64,000 nucleotides of DNA, taken from contig NZ_JBATVG010000008.1 in assembly GCF_049671645.1 (NCBI RefSeq), positions 1 through 64,000 on the forward strand, in the 5' to 3' direction. Shown here in pieces: positions 8,101 through 17,161 of this stretch; within the stretch, counting starts at the first letter, position 1; every line of letters begins with the position of its first letter. The notes beneath the pieces were generated by a model. That model was given only the letters and a program-made list of their open reading frames with translations. It was not told where the DNA came from and made no database searches. The translations under genes were made by a program, and so were the position numbers. Source of the stretch: Castellaniella sp049671645. GTDB lineage: Bacteria > Pseudomonadota > Gammaproteobacteria > Burkholderiales > Burkholderiaceae_B.

Positions 8101-8595
8101 TCAGGACGTTGAGAGAGGCGGCACTTTCCCCCGACCGGCGCCGTCTTCCCGCCGCGCCTTCTGCAATATCTGGTCCAGGGCATTGGCAAATGCGCGCCTG
8201 TCCGCCTGGCTGAAAGTCGCCGGCCCGCCGGTATCGACGCCTGCGCTACGCAACTCTTCCATCATGTCTCGTATCGACAAGCGCTCACTGATGCTATCGG
8301 CGGTATAGCGCTCGCCACGCGGGCTCAGCACCAGCATCCCCTTGCCCAGGGCTTCGCTTGCCAAGGGAATATCCGCGGTGATGACGAGATCGCCGGTAGA
8401 GGCGTGTTCGACGATATAGGCGTCCGCCACATCAAACCCGCGCGGCACCTGGACGGCCCGGATCAAAGGCGATGGCGGCGTGCGCAACATCTGATTGGCT
8501 ACCAGGGTGAGTGTCCGCTGCGATCGCTGCGCGGCCCGATACAGGATGTCCTTGATGACGGCAGGACAGGCGTCAGCATCGACCCATATGTTCAC
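8101..8595 (-). CDS. yaiI: YaiI/YqxD family protein (UPF0178, PIN-like fold)
   Basis: A 164-aa protein of the DUF188 (YaiI/YqxD) family, placed in the PIN-like nuclease superfamily. The family start MNIWVDADACPAVIKDILYRAA is intact, with the acidic pair DAD; further acidic motifs are DVADAYIV and GDLVITADIPLA, the residues that would hold metal in a PIN fold. No enzymatic activity is firmly established for the family. It begins 3 nt after the stop of a predicted ribbon-helix-helix protein and must be translated from the same mRNA. The C-terminal tail (after about residue 150) is variable. Confidence 0.88.
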   Translation of the reverse strand: MNIWVDADACPAVIKDILYRAAQRSQRTLTLVANQMLRTPPSPLIRAVQVPRGFDVADAYIVEHASTGDLVITADIPLASEALGKGMLVLSPRGERYTADSISERLSIRDMMEELRSAGVDTGGPATFSQADRRAFANALDQILQKARREDGAGRGKVPPLSTS

Positions 8596-8598
8596 GGA

Positions 8599-8865
8599 CT
8601 AGCCCTTCAACGCTTCGGCCAGCAGCACGTTCACCAGCTCGTTGACGCTGACGCCATCCGCCTGCGCCTTGACGTTCAAGGCCGTGATCAATGGCTGGCG
8701 CAGCTTGACGGGAAAGGACACCAGGCCAGCAGCTCGATCCAGGCGACGCTGTTCGCGGCGATCCACAGCAGACGCGGCGCCGGCAAAGCGATCCGGCGGG
8801 ATGGCGGCATTGAGCTTGCCCATGAGCTTCAGGGCTTTCTGCTTGTCGAGATCGGTTTTTTTCAT
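8599..8865 (-). CDS. Predicted ribbon-helix-helix DNA-binding protein
   Basis: A small basic protein, 88 aa from the ATG at 8865 (a TTG 33 nt upstream in frame is less likely). The N-terminal half is rich in Lys and Arg (MKKTDLDKQKALKLMGKLNA, then DRREQRRLDRAAG). The C-terminal 40 residues read as a beta strand (VSFPVKL) and two helices (ITALNVKAQADGVSVNELV, NVLLAEALK), the pattern of Arc/MetJ-type ribbon-helix-helix repressors. It is coupled to yaiI with a 3-nt gap, an arrangement like antitoxin-PIN toxin pairs. DNA-binding role is inferred from the pattern, not demonstrated. Confidence 0.6.
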   Translation of the reverse strand: MKKTDLDKQKALKLMGKLNAAIPPDRFAGAASAVDRREQRRLDRAAGLVSFPVKLRQPLITALNVKAQADGVSVNELVNVLLAEALKG

Positions 8866-8926
8866 GGAGAGCTCAGCGTAGTGATCCGCCGACGGCAAAC
8901 TTGGCAGACAGCGTTATAGAAGATAT

Positions 8927-8961
8927 CACCTGAGCAAGTTTTGACCGGGTCAATTCAGGTG
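8927..8961. promoter_or_regulatory. Nested inverted repeat upstream of the RHH-yaiI pair
   Basis: A perfect 13-bp palindrome TTGACCGGGTCAA lies at 8941-8953, enclosed by a second inverted repeat CACCTGA (8927-8933) and TCAGGTG (8955-8961). On the minus strand a TATAAC -10-like hexamer follows closely at 8914-8919. The position, 60-95 bp upstream of the RHH gene start, suits an operator for self-repression by the RHH protein. Binding is inferred. Confidence 0.45.
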
Positions 8962-9060
8962 GCGATAAACAGCACTTCATCAATGATGACGTACCTGCGG
9001 TAGCTGGCCCCGTACCGGGACGGGGAAATCCAGGGCGCCTGTAGGGCACGGCCCCCATGA

Positions 9061-9100
9061 AAAGAGCAAGGGCTTACAGAGAAACCTCTGTAAGCCCTTG
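9061..9100 (-). terminator. Rho-independent terminator of tRNA-Pro
   Basis: A perfect stem with 15-base arms, CAAGGGCTTACAGAG at 9067-9081 and its complement at 9086-9100, closes a 4-base loop. In the minus-strand transcript it is followed by CTCTTTTC. It starts 7 nt after the encoded CCA of tRNA-Pro and is the evident end of that transcript. Confidence 0.88.
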
Positions 9101-9107
9101 GTAATGC

Positions 9108-9186
<79 letters not shown>

Positions 9187-9286
9187 AGAACGTGATTCTA
9201 GCATAGAAATTCACAGGTCTGCAGGCGGCCAAAGTGAATTCACCAAAGACGTCGGCCCGCCCCCGATCCGTCTCCTCGGACCCGGA

Positions 9287-11092
9287 TCAGGCAGCCGCGC
9301 CAATCGGTGCTCGCCGCTCGATGAACAAGGCGGGACCGGGCCGCTTCTTCGCCTGGGATTTGGCTTCGCCGGCGGCTTGCGCGACCTGATGGCGCGAATG
9401 ATAGACGCCAGGCTCGACCGGCACCACTCCCAGGGACAGCGCGGGCAGCTCATAATGCCGGAGTTGGCCCTGGCGGTCCTCGGCCACGTAGCCCTGGATG
9501 TCGCCCCGCCCTGCCTCCACCATCAGCTGAATCATGCCCTGACTGAAGGACTCGATCATGCTGCGACAACGCTGCTGCCAGTCGGCGCAGCGGAACAGCA
9601 CGATGAAATCGTCGCCGCCGATGTGACCCAGAAAGTCCTGACGCTCATCCACCTGCTGCGACAGCACCCGGCTCAGCAGCCGGATGACATCGTCCCCAAG
9701 GCGATAGCCGAACACATCGTTGAAGGGCTTGAAATGATCCAGATCGGCATGGCAGACGGCAAATTTCCGGCCGCTGGCCAGATAGCGCTGAATCTGCCGG
9801 TCGATGGGGACATTGCCGGGCAGCTGGGTGAGCGGATTGGCATGACGCGCCGCTCGAAGCTGCAGGCGGTTCAGCGCCTGCAACAAATCCTGGCTGGACC
9901 CGATGCCCAGATACTGCCCCCGGGCCGTGATGACGAAATCCGTCGCCAGCGCGTGGCCTTCGGCCTCGGCCAGCCAGCGGCTGAGCGTCAGCAGCGGCGT
10001 GTGCATGTCCACGATCAAGGGCTTGCTGTCCATGAACAGGCTGCAGGGCTTGGGGCCGTACAATTCCCGCTGGTACGGCAGTGAAAACCGCTCGACCAGG
10101 CTGGCCCGGGTCAAGACCCCCACCGGAACATCCTCATCCACCACCGGAATGGTATGCAATTCAGGATGGTGGCGAAACAGGCTGAATACCGTCTCGTTGG
10201 GCATGACGGGGGACACGCTGGGCACGCGGCGCAGCAAGCGCAAGGCGCGGCCCTCCGCGCCGTCATGGGCCGGACTGGATTCCAGACCGTCCTGCGTGTC
10301 CGCCCGCCGGAGTTCCGCCAGGCTGAGCATCAATTCAGGCCACAGTGTCCGGGCGGGCTCCGCTGCGGGATGGTCGATGCAATATCCTTGCGCGCAGGCG
10401 ACGCCCAGGTCCACCACGCACGCCAGTTCATCCAATGTTTCGACGCCCTCGGCGACGACGACGGCGCCGGCGACGGTGGCGATGTCGCTGACCGAACGCA
10501 GAATCTGCTGACGCAGCACGTCGTGCTGAATCCCGGCCGTGAAGGTTTTATCGGTCTTGATGAACTCGGGCCGCAAGGCCAGCCAGCGCCCCAGGTTCGA
10601 AAGACCCGAACCCAGGTCATCGATGGCGAAACGGATGTCCCGCGCCCTGAGCCGGGTGATCACAGGAAGCAGATCCCCCGGAGCCCGCCCCTGATCCTGT
10701 TCAGTCAGTTCAATGACCAGGCGGCTGGTCGGCAGGCCGCACGCCGCCAGCAAGCCGATCAGGTCCAGCGCCCCTCCAGCCGCGTGGAGCAAAGCCGTCG
10801 GGCTGAGATTCACGAACAGGTTGCCGGGCAGCCGCAAGGCGGCGAAGCGCTGGATCACGATGCGGCAGCAGCGAAGTTCAAGCGCGATATCCAGGCTGCG
10901 CGCGCGGGCGGCCTCGAACAGGCGATCCGGCGTGTGCAGGGGATGGTCGCTCGGCCCGCGGATCAAGCCTTCGAATCCCAGGAGCGCGCCTTCCCGCGCC
11001 CACAAAATCGGCTGAAAGACGGCGCTCAATTCACCCTGGAGCAGCTGCGCGGCGACGTCGCCCCTCCCTTCTTGAGAGTCCGGATCAGTCAT
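9287..11092 (-). CDS. EAL-CBS-GGDEF domain protein
   Basis: A cytoplasmic 601-aa protein with the order EAL (about 10-245), a CBS-like pair (about 290-400) and GGDEF (about 435-575). In the EAL domain the signature is EGLIRGP rather than EALIRGP, but the other metal and catalytic motifs are present: NLSPTAL, LVIELTEQD, FAIDDLGSGLSNL, FIKTDK and VVAEGVET. The cyclase signature is GGDDF, not GGDEF/GGEEF. It may therefore be an active phosphodiesterase with a degenerate, GTP-sensing cyclase domain; this is inference. The start is taken at MTDPDSQEG; in-frame ATGs up to 11161 exist without clear ribosome sites. Confidence 0.87.
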   Translation of the reverse strand: MTDPDSQEGRGDVAAQLLQGELSAVFQPILWAREGALLGFEGLIRGPSDHPLHTPDRLFEAARARSLDIALELRCCRIVIQRFAALRLPGNLFVNLSPTALLHAAGGALDLIGLLAACGLPTSRLVIELTEQDQGRAPGDLLPVITRLRARDIRFAIDDLGSGLSNLGRWLALRPEFIKTDKTFTAGIQHDVLRQQILRSVSDIATVAGAVVVAEGVETLDELACVVDLGVACAQGYCIDHPAAEPARTLWPELMLSLAELRRADTQDGLESSPAHDGAEGRALRLLRRVPSVSPVMPNETVFSLFRHHPELHTIPVVDEDVPVGVLTRASLVERFSLPYQRELYGPKPCSLFMDSKPLIVDMHTPLLTLSRWLAEAEGHALATDFVITARGQYLGIGSSQDLLQALNRLQLRAARHANPLTQLPGNVPIDRQIQRYLASGRKFAVCHADLDHFKPFNDVFGYRLGDDVIRLLSRVLSQQVDERQDFLGHIGGDDFIVLFRCADWQQRCRSMIESFSQGMIQLMVEAGRGDIQGYVAEDRQGQLRHYELPALSLGVVPVEPGVYHSRHQVAQAAGEAKSQAKKRPGPALFIERRAPIGAAA

Positions 11093-11247
11093 CGGTGATT
11101 CGTGCGGCCCGGATTCCGGAAAACAACGCATGGGAAACATCAGCAAAACGACGTGGCACACACATTACACGATGTTCATGACACAAAGATGAACCCGTCG
11201 CGTCTGCCCGCACGATAAAAAAACAGGGTAACCGTCAAGCGCAAGCC

Positions 11248-11805
11248 CTACAGCAAGCCCAGTTGCAGCTTGGCCGGCTCGCTGATCATTTCCCGGCTCC
11301 AGGGCGGGTCCCAGACCAGGTCGACGGTGGCTTCGTCCACGCCTTCGATGTTCAGCAGCTTGTTGCGCGCCTCATCGGCGATCATGGTGCCCATGCCGCA
11401 ACCCGCCGCTGTCAGCGTCATCTTGATTTCGATGCGGAAACGATCGGGCGTGCTGGCGGGCAGCACCTTGCATTCGTAGACCAGGCCCAGGTTGACGATG
11501 TCCACCGGAATCTCCGGGTCGTAGCAGGTGGACAGCATGGTCCAGGCGGCTTCCTCGACGGATTCCAGAGTCGCCGGACCTTCATGGACATGCTTGACGT
11601 CTTCTGTGGGCTCGAAGCCCAGGGCGTCGCCATCGGCGCCCTCGATGCGGTATAGGTTGCCTTCCACCATGACGGTGTAGGTGCCGCCCAACTGCTGGGT
11701 GATGACGGCTTCGCAGCCGGCCTCGATGGTGACGGGCGAGCCGTAAGGCACAGTGACCGCCGGGCAATCCCGGTTCACGATCACTTCCTGACGATTGAAA
11801 CTCAT
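11248..11805 (-). CDS. sufT: Putative Fe-S cluster assembly protein SufT
   Basis: SufT, 185 aa, last gene of the suf operon. The C-terminal half is the DUF59/MIP18 domain with CYDPEIPVDIVNLGLVYE and the conserved Cys region TAAGCGMGTMIADEAR; the N-terminal part (VTVPYGSPVTIEAG) is the SufT-specific extension. SufT family proteins help maturation of Fe-S proteins, especially under high demand, in Gram-positive and some Gram-negative suf systems. It begins 23 nt after sufU. A run of seven T residues follows about 25 nt after the stop but without a strong stem. Confidence 0.9.
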   Translation of the reverse strand: MSFNRQEVIVNRDCPAVTVPYGSPVTIEAGCEAVITQQLGGTYTVMVEGNLYRIEGADGDALGFEPTEDVKHVHEGPATLESVEEAAWTMLSTCYDPEIPVDIVNLGLVYECKVLPASTPDRFRIEIKMTLTAAGCGMGTMIADEARNKLLNIEGVDEATVDLVWDPPWSREMISEPAKLQLGLL

Positions 11806-11828
11806 GATGTTACCTCTGGTTCATCGCG

Positions 11829-12281
11829 TTATTCGGTGACGGCCGTATCCTGCGCCTGGACAATGGCGTTGTGCAGGGTGTGCCAGGCCAAGGTGGCGCA
11901 TTTCACCCGCGAGGGGAATTCGCGCACCCCGGACAGGACTTCCAGCTTGCCCAGATCGCAATCCGGGTGGGCCTCGGTCAGCATGGCGTGGATGTTGCGA
12001 AACAGCGCGTCGACCTCTTCGATCTTCATGCCGCGCACCGCTTCGGTCATCAGCGAAGCCGATGCCGTGGAGATGGCGCAGCCATGGCCGACGAAGCTGA
12101 CTTCCTGCACCACGCCGTCCTGCACCTTGGCGTACACGGTCAGTTGATCGCCGCACAGGGGGTTGTGGCCGTCGGCCCGGTTCGAGGCATCCTCCATCGC
12201 ATGGAAATTACGCGGATTGCGGTTGTGGTCGAAGATGACTTCCTGGTAGAGATCGCGCAGTCCGTCGTCGGTGTCCCTCAT
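11829..12281 (-). CDS. sufU: Fe-S cluster assembly protein SufU
   Basis: A 150-aa IscU-like protein of the SufU subtype. The three conserved cysteines are present in NPLCGDQ, GHGCAISTASASLM and VKCATLAW, with the extra spacer between the second and third Cys that marks SufU rather than IscU, and the N-terminal DLYQEVIFDHNRNPRN. SufU is a zinc-dependent sulfur acceptor for SufS and passes persulfide to the SufBCD scaffold. It starts 3 nt after the sufS stop. Together with the lack of sufE and sufA this marks a SufU-type system. Confidence 0.93.
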   Translation of the reverse strand: MRDTDDGLRDLYQEVIFDHNRNPRNFHAMEDASNRADGHNPLCGDQLTVYAKVQDGVVQEVSFVGHGCAISTASASLMTEAVRGMKIEEVDALFRNIHAMLTEAHPDCDLGKLEVLSGVREFPSRVKCATLAWHTLHNAIVQAQDTAVTE

Positions 12282-12284
12282 GCT

Positions 12285-13574
12285 TTACACCCCAAACAAT
12301 TTCTGGGCCTTGCGCACGCCGGCCACCAGGGCTTCGACGTCGCGCAGGTCGTTGTACAGGGCGAACGATGCCCGCGCCGTGCCCGGAATGCCGAAGTGCG
12401 ACATCAGCGGCATGGCGCAATGGTGTCCGGCGCGGATGGCCACGCCTTCGGTGTCCAGGATCGTGCCCAGATCGTGCGGATGGATGCCATCCACCAGGAA
12501 GGACAGGATCCCGGCCTTGTGCGCCGCCGTGCCGATCAGGCGCACGCCGGGGATGGACCGCATGGCGTCCGTCGCCTGTGCCAGCAGGGCCGATTCGTGG
12601 GCCGCGATACGGTCCAGCCCGATGCCGCGCACGTAGGCAATGGCGGCGCCCAGGGCCACGGATCCGGCGATGTTGGGCGTGCCGGCCTCGAAGCGCTGCG
12701 GGCCGTCGGCCCAGGTGCTGCCGTCGAAGCTGACGGTCCGGATCATGTCGCCGCCGCCCTGCCAGGGCGGCAGGTCCGCAAGGATGGAGCCGCGCACGTA
12801 CAAGGCGCCGATACCGGTGGGACCGTAGATCTTGTGACCGGAAAAGGCATAGAAATCGCAATCCAGCGCCTGCACATCCACCGTGGCATGAGCCACAGCC
12901 TGGGCGCCGTCGATCAGCACCAGAGCGCCGGCCTCGTGCGCCAGGCGGGTCAGCTCGGCCACCGGGTTCACCGTGCCCAGCGCGTTGGACACATGCGCGA
13001 TCCCGACCAGGCGGGTGCGGGCGTTCAGCTGCGCCTTGAAATCGGCCAGGTCGAGTTCGCCGGTCTCTGTGATGCGGGCATGCCGCAACACCGCGCCCGT
13101 GCGGGCGCACAGCAGTTGCCAGGGCACGATGTTGGAATGGTGCTCCATGCCCGTGACCAGGATCTCGTCGCCCGCCCGCAGGCCCTGCCCCCAGGTCTGG
13201 GCGACCAGATTGATGGCTTCGGTGGTGCCGCGCGCGAAGATCACGTGCTGGCTGTCGGGCGCGTTCAGCAAGCCGCGCACCTGTTCCCGCGCCTGTTCGT
13301 ACAGATCGGTGGCATGCTGGGACAGCCAGTGCACGCCGCGATGGATGTTGGCGTTGGACTGTTCGTAGAACTGGTCCAGGGCCTGGATGACGGCGCGCGG
13401 TTTCTGGGTGGTCGCGCCGTTGTCCAGATAGGCCAGGCGGCGCTTGCGCACCGGCCGGGCCAGGATGGGGAAATCATCCGCCACGGGACGGCCGTCGGCG
13501 CCCAGCAAGGCGCCGGCGGTCTCATCGGATTGCGCCAGGCGCACGGTTTCGGAAGAGCTCAGGGGCGCGTTCAT
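12285..13574 (-). CDS. sufS: Cysteine desulfurase SufS
   Basis: PLP-dependent class II cysteine desulfurase, 429 aa. Visible motifs: LAYLDNGATTQKP near the N-terminus, HHSNIVPWQ, DGAQAVAH, the PLP Lys in FSGHKIYGPTGIGALYV, and the catalytic Cys loop AGHHCAMPLM with the short loop of group II enzymes. It takes sulfur from cysteine and hands it to SufU. A 35-residue N-terminal leader precedes the fold. The ATG at 13574 overlaps the sufD stop as ATGA, so translation is coupled. Confidence 0.95.
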   Translation of the reverse strand: MNAPLSSSETVRLAQSDETAGALLGADGRPVADDFPILARPVRKRRLAYLDNGATTQKPRAVIQALDQFYEQSNANIHRGVHWLSQHATDLYEQAREQVRGLLNAPDSQHVIFARGTTEAINLVAQTWGQGLRAGDEILVTGMEHHSNIVPWQLLCARTGAVLRHARITETGELDLADFKAQLNARTRLVGIAHVSNALGTVNPVAELTRLAHEAGALVLIDGAQAVAHATVDVQALDCDFYAFSGHKIYGPTGIGALYVRGSILADLPPWQGGGDMIRTVSFDGSTWADGPQRFEAGTPNIAGSVALGAAIAYVRGIGLDRIAAHESALLAQATDAMRSIPGVRLIGTAAHKAGILSFLVDGIHPHDLGTILDTEGVAIRAGHHCAMPLMSHFGIPGTARASFALYNDLRDVEALVAGVRKAQKLFGV

Positions 13575-14878
13575 GCGGCCTCCAGCGTCATGCCGCCCGG
13601 CAGCAGGGCCCGAATGGCGTATTCGATGCGCTGGCGCAGCACCGGCGTATCGATGCGGGCCACGCTGGCGGCGGCGAAGGCATAGGTCAGGATATCGCGG
13701 GCATGGGCTTCGTCCAGGCCTCGTGTGCGCAGGTAGAACAGGCTGTCGGCATCGATCTGGCCGACCGTGGCGCCGTGGGCGCATTTCACATCGTCGGCGT
13801 AGATTTCGAGTTCCGGCCGGGAATCGGACTTCGCCAGGCGCGACAGCAGCAGGCTATCGTTGCGCTGGACGGCATCGGTGCCATCGGCGCCGGGAGCCAC
13901 CAGGATGCGCCCGCTGAACACGCCATGCGCCGTATCGGCCAGGATGCCGCGATAGTTTTCGTGGCTGACACAGCGCGGCTGGTCGTGACCGATCAGGGTG
14001 TGGTGATCGACATGACGGCGCTGATCGACGTAATACAGGCCGTTGAACAGGGTTTCGCAACGTTCGCCCGCGAAATGCGTGGCGATGTCGTGACGCGCCA
14101 GGCGGGCGCCCAGCGACACCGAATGGGAAGCGAAGTACGAGCCGCGCGACTGCACGGCGTCGATGTCCCCCAGGTGCCAGGCCTGCGCCGATTCCTGTTG
14201 CAGCTTCAGGTGCGTGACGCGGGCGTCCTGATCCAGGGTCAGGCGCGTGGCCGCATGGCGGAAATTGCTGGCCTGGGCCACGCCGACGTAGTGTTCGACG
14301 ACCGTGGCCTGCGCGCCGGCCGCCGCCTGAATGACGTGCCGCAGAAAATGGGCCGCTTGCGGCGAGGCGGCCGCGCAGACCACATGGATAGGCTGCTCGA
14401 CGGCCACGCCCCGGGCCAGGCTGATCCAGGCGCCGTCGCTGGCCAGAGCCAGATTCAGGGCGCTGGTGCTATGCCCTTGTTCCGCCTGGCCGTAGGCGGC
14501 CTGGATCGCATCGGCATGGTCAGACCAGGCCTGCGACAAGGGCAGCGCGAGCGCGCCGTCCGGCAGTGCGCCGATATCCGACAGGCCGGCGTCGAAGGCG
14601 CCATCCACGAACACCAGCCAATGGCCGGACTCGCCCGCCTTCAGATCGGCGACCAGATCGGCCACCGGCTGGGCGCCGCCATCGGCGAACGTGGCGGCGG
14701 CCAGGGGCGACAGCGACGTATGACGCCAGGCCTCGATCTTGGTGGTGGGCCAGCCCTCGCTCATGAAACGGTCCAGGGCCTGCCGGCGCACGCCGGCCAG
14801 CCACGGCAACCGGGCGCCGGGCAAGTCCCCCGCCCGCTGGCCGAAGACATCGGCCCAGGCTTGCAGATCCGTGCTCAT
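13571..14878 (-). CDS. sufD: Fe-S cluster assembly protein SufD
   Basis: SufD, 435 aa, the partner of SufB in the SufBC2D scaffold. The C-terminal SufBD beta-helix core is clear, including HHTLIGHDQPRCVSHENYRG, FSGRILVAPGADGTDAVQRN and DDVKCAHGATVGQID, ending in a helical region. SufD assists iron entry and cluster assembly on SufB and lacks an independent catalytic role. Length is normal. Both its ends overlap neighbours by four bases (ATGA), sufC upstream and sufS downstream. Confidence 0.95.
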   Translation of the reverse strand: MSTDLQAWADVFGQRAGDLPGARLPWLAGVRRQALDRFMSEGWPTTKIEAWRHTSLSPLAAATFADGGAQPVADLVADLKAGESGHWLVFVDGAFDAGLSDIGALPDGALALPLSQAWSDHADAIQAAYGQAEQGHSTSALNLALASDGAWISLARGVAVEQPIHVVCAAASPQAAHFLRHVIQAAAGAQATVVEHYVGVAQASNFRHAATRLTLDQDARVTHLKLQQESAQAWHLGDIDAVQSRGSYFASHSVSLGARLARHDIATHFAGERCETLFNGLYYVDQRRHVDHHTLIGHDQPRCVSHENYRGILADTAHGVFSGRILVAPGADGTDAVQRNDSLLLSRLAKSDSRPELEIYADDVKCAHGATVGQIDADSLFYLRTRGLDEAHARDILTYAFAAASVARIDTPVLRQRIEYAIRALLPGGMTLEAA

Positions 14879-15699
14879 GCCCGCGCCCCCGGCTTGACGC
14901 CGATCTTCTTGCCATCGTCGGCCGGCTTGGCGGCGCGCGCGGCGGCCGGGGCTTGATTGACCCCTTCGATCCAGCCGTAGCCCTTGGCTTCGAGTTCGAG
15001 CGCCAATTCACGCCCGCCGGAGCGCACGATCTTGCCGTGGGCCAGCACGTGCACGAAATCGGGCACGATGTAATCCAGCAGGCGCTGGTAGTGGGTGATG
15101 ACGATCATGGCACGATCCGGCGAACGCAGGCGGTTCACGCCATCGGCCACGGTCTTCAGGGCGTCGATGTCCAGGCCGGAATCGGTTTCGTCCAGGATGG
15201 CCAGCCTGGGTTCCAGCAAGGCCATCTGCAGGACTTCATTGCGTTTCTTTTCGCCGCCCGAAAAGCCTTCGTTCACTGACCGGTACAGGAATTCATCACG
15301 CATGCCCACGAGCTTCATTTCGGCCTTGGCGCGTTTGACGAAATCCATGGCGTCCAGTTCGGGCTCGCCGCGATGGCGGCGGCCGGCGTTGACGGCCGCC
15401 CGCAGGAAATAGGCGTTGGAGACGCCCGGGATCTCGATCGGGTACTGGAAGGCCAGGAAGATGCCGGCGCGGGCGCGTTCTTCCACGGGCAGGTCCAGCA
15501 GGTTCTGGCCCATGAATTCGACGGTGCCGCCCGTGACCTTGTAGTCGTCGCGCCCGGTCAGCACCTGCGACAGCGTGCTCTTGCCCGCGCCGTTGGGGCC
15601 CATGATGGCGTGGACTTCACCGGCCTTGACCTCCAGGTCGAGGCCACGCAGGATTTCGTTGTCCTCGATCGAGGCGTGCAGATCATTGATTTTCAGCAT
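14875..15699 (-). CDS. sufC: Fe-S cluster assembly ATPase SufC
   Basis: ABC-type ATPase of 274 aa that binds and opens the SufBD pair. It has Walker A GPNGAGKSTLSQVL, the SufC-type signature FSGGEKKRNEVLQMA and Walker B LAILDETDSGLDIDALK, followed by the usual THYQRLLDYI. The C-terminal tail after about residue 250 is Ala/Lys-rich and longer than in E. coli SufC (248 aa). It starts 13 nt after sufB and overlaps sufD by four bases. Confidence 0.96.
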   Translation of the reverse strand: MLKINDLHASIEDNEILRGLDLEVKAGEVHAIMGPNGAGKSTLSQVLTGRDDYKVTGGTVEFMGQNLLDLPVEERARAGIFLAFQYPIEIPGVSNAYFLRAAVNAGRRHRGEPELDAMDFVKRAKAEMKLVGMRDEFLYRSVNEGFSGGEKKRNEVLQMALLEPRLAILDETDSGLDIDALKTVADGVNRLRSPDRAMIVITHYQRLLDYIVPDFVHVLAHGKIVRSGGRELALELEAKGYGWIEGVNQAPAAARAAKPADDGKKIGVKPGARA

Positions 15700-15712
15700 G
15701 AGATGGGTTTCC

Positions 15713-17161
15713 TTAACCGACGCTGCCTTCCAGGCTCACGCCGAGCAGATTCTGCGCTTCGACGGCGAATTCCATGGGCAATTCCTTGAAAACTTCCTTG
15801 CAGAAGCCGTTGACGATCATCGACACGGCGTCCTCGGCCGACAGGCCGCGCTGCATGGCATAGAACAACTGGTCTTCCGCGATGCGCGACGCCGTGGCTT
15901 CGTGCTCGACGCTGGCGGTGGGGTTCTGCACCTCGATGGTCGGGAAGGTGTGCGCGGCGCATTCCTTGCCGATCAGCAGCGAATCGCACTGCGTGTAATT
16001 ACGGGCGTTTTCCGCTTTGGGCGTCATCCGCACCAAGCCCCGGAAGGTATTGCTGCCATGGCCGGCGGAAATGCCTTTCGAGATGATGGTGCTGCGGGTA
16101 TTCTTGCCCATGTGCACCATTTTCGTGCCGGTATCGGCCTGCTGGTAATGGTTGGACAGCGCCACGGAATAGAATTCACCCGTGGAATCGTCGCCGCGCA
16201 GGATCACGCTGGGATATTTCCAGGTGATGGCCGAACCGGTTTCCACCTGTGTCCAGGAAATCCGCGAACGCGGCCCGCGACAGTCGCCGCGCTTGGTGAC
16301 GAAGTTATAAATGCCGCCCACGCCGTTTTCGTCGCCGGGATACCAGTTCTGCACCGTGGAATACTTGATGCGGGCATCCTCCAGCGCGACCAGCTCGACC
16401 ACGGCGGCGTGCAGCTGGTTTTCATCGCGCATGGGCGCCGTACAGCCTTCCAGGTAGCTGACGATGGCGCCTTCGTCGGCAATGATCAGCGTGCGTTCGA
16501 ACTGGCCGGTATCGGCGCTGTTGATGCGGAAATACGTGGACAATTCCATCGGGCATTTCACGCCCTTGGGAATATAGACGAACGACCCATCCGAAAAGAC
16601 GGCTGAATTCAGGGCCGCATAGAAGTTGTCGCCCGGCGGCACGACCGTGCCCATGTATTTCTGCACCAGATCGGGGTGGGATCGGACGGCTTCCGAGAAC
16701 GAACAGAAGATGATGCCGACGTCGGCCAGCTGCTTGCGAAACGTCGTCGCCACCGACACCGAATCGAACACGGCGTCCACCGCGACTCCGGCGAGTTTTG
16801 CCCGCTCGTGCAGGGGCACGCCCAGCTTTTCGTAGGTCTTCAGCAGTTCCGGATCGACTTCGTCCAGGCTCTTGGGACCGTCCTTCTTGGATTTCGGGGC
16901 CGAAAAATAGCTGATGTCCTGGAAATCGGGTTCCGGGAAATTGACCTTGGCCCAGTTGGGGCGCGGCATCTTCAGCCATTCGCGGTAGGCCTTCAAGCGC
17001 CATTCCAGCATGAATTCAGGTTCGCGCTTGACCGCGGACAGGCGGCGGATCACGTCCTCGTCCAGACCTTTCGGAAAGGTCACGGCCTCGATTTCGGTCA
17101 CGAAACCGGCGTCGTATTCACGGTCGAGGAAAGAATCGAGCTTGTCGTTGACAGTACTCAT
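15713..17161 (-). CDS. sufB: Fe-S cluster assembly scaffold SufB
   Basis: SufB, 482 aa, main scaffold on which the nascent Fe-S cluster is built. Typical stretches are KPRP-like start region WLKMPRPNWAKVNFPEPDFQ, CSFSEAVRSHPDLVQKYMG, YIPKGVKCPMELSTYFRIN, ISWTQVETGSAITWKYPS and the C-terminal RGLSAEDAVSMIVNGFCKEV. Cysteine residues that accept persulfide in homologues are retained. The ATG at 17161 overlaps the sufR stop by four bases. First structural gene of the operon. Confidence 0.96.
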   Translation of the reverse strand: MSTVNDKLDSFLDREYDAGFVTEIEAVTFPKGLDEDVIRRLSAVKREPEFMLEWRLKAYREWLKMPRPNWAKVNFPEPDFQDISYFSAPKSKKDGPKSLDEVDPELLKTYEKLGVPLHERAKLAGVAVDAVFDSVSVATTFRKQLADVGIIFCSFSEAVRSHPDLVQKYMGTVVPPGDNFYAALNSAVFSDGSFVYIPKGVKCPMELSTYFRINSADTGQFERTLIIADEGAIVSYLEGCTAPMRDENQLHAAVVELVALEDARIKYSTVQNWYPGDENGVGGIYNFVTKRGDCRGPRSRISWTQVETGSAITWKYPSVILRGDDSTGEFYSVALSNHYQQADTGTKMVHMGKNTRSTIISKGISAGHGSNTFRGLVRMTPKAENARNYTQCDSLLIGKECAAHTFPTIEVQNPTASVEHEATASRIAEDQLFYAMQRGLSAEDAVSMIVNGFCKEVFKELPMEFAVEAQNLLGVSLEGSVG

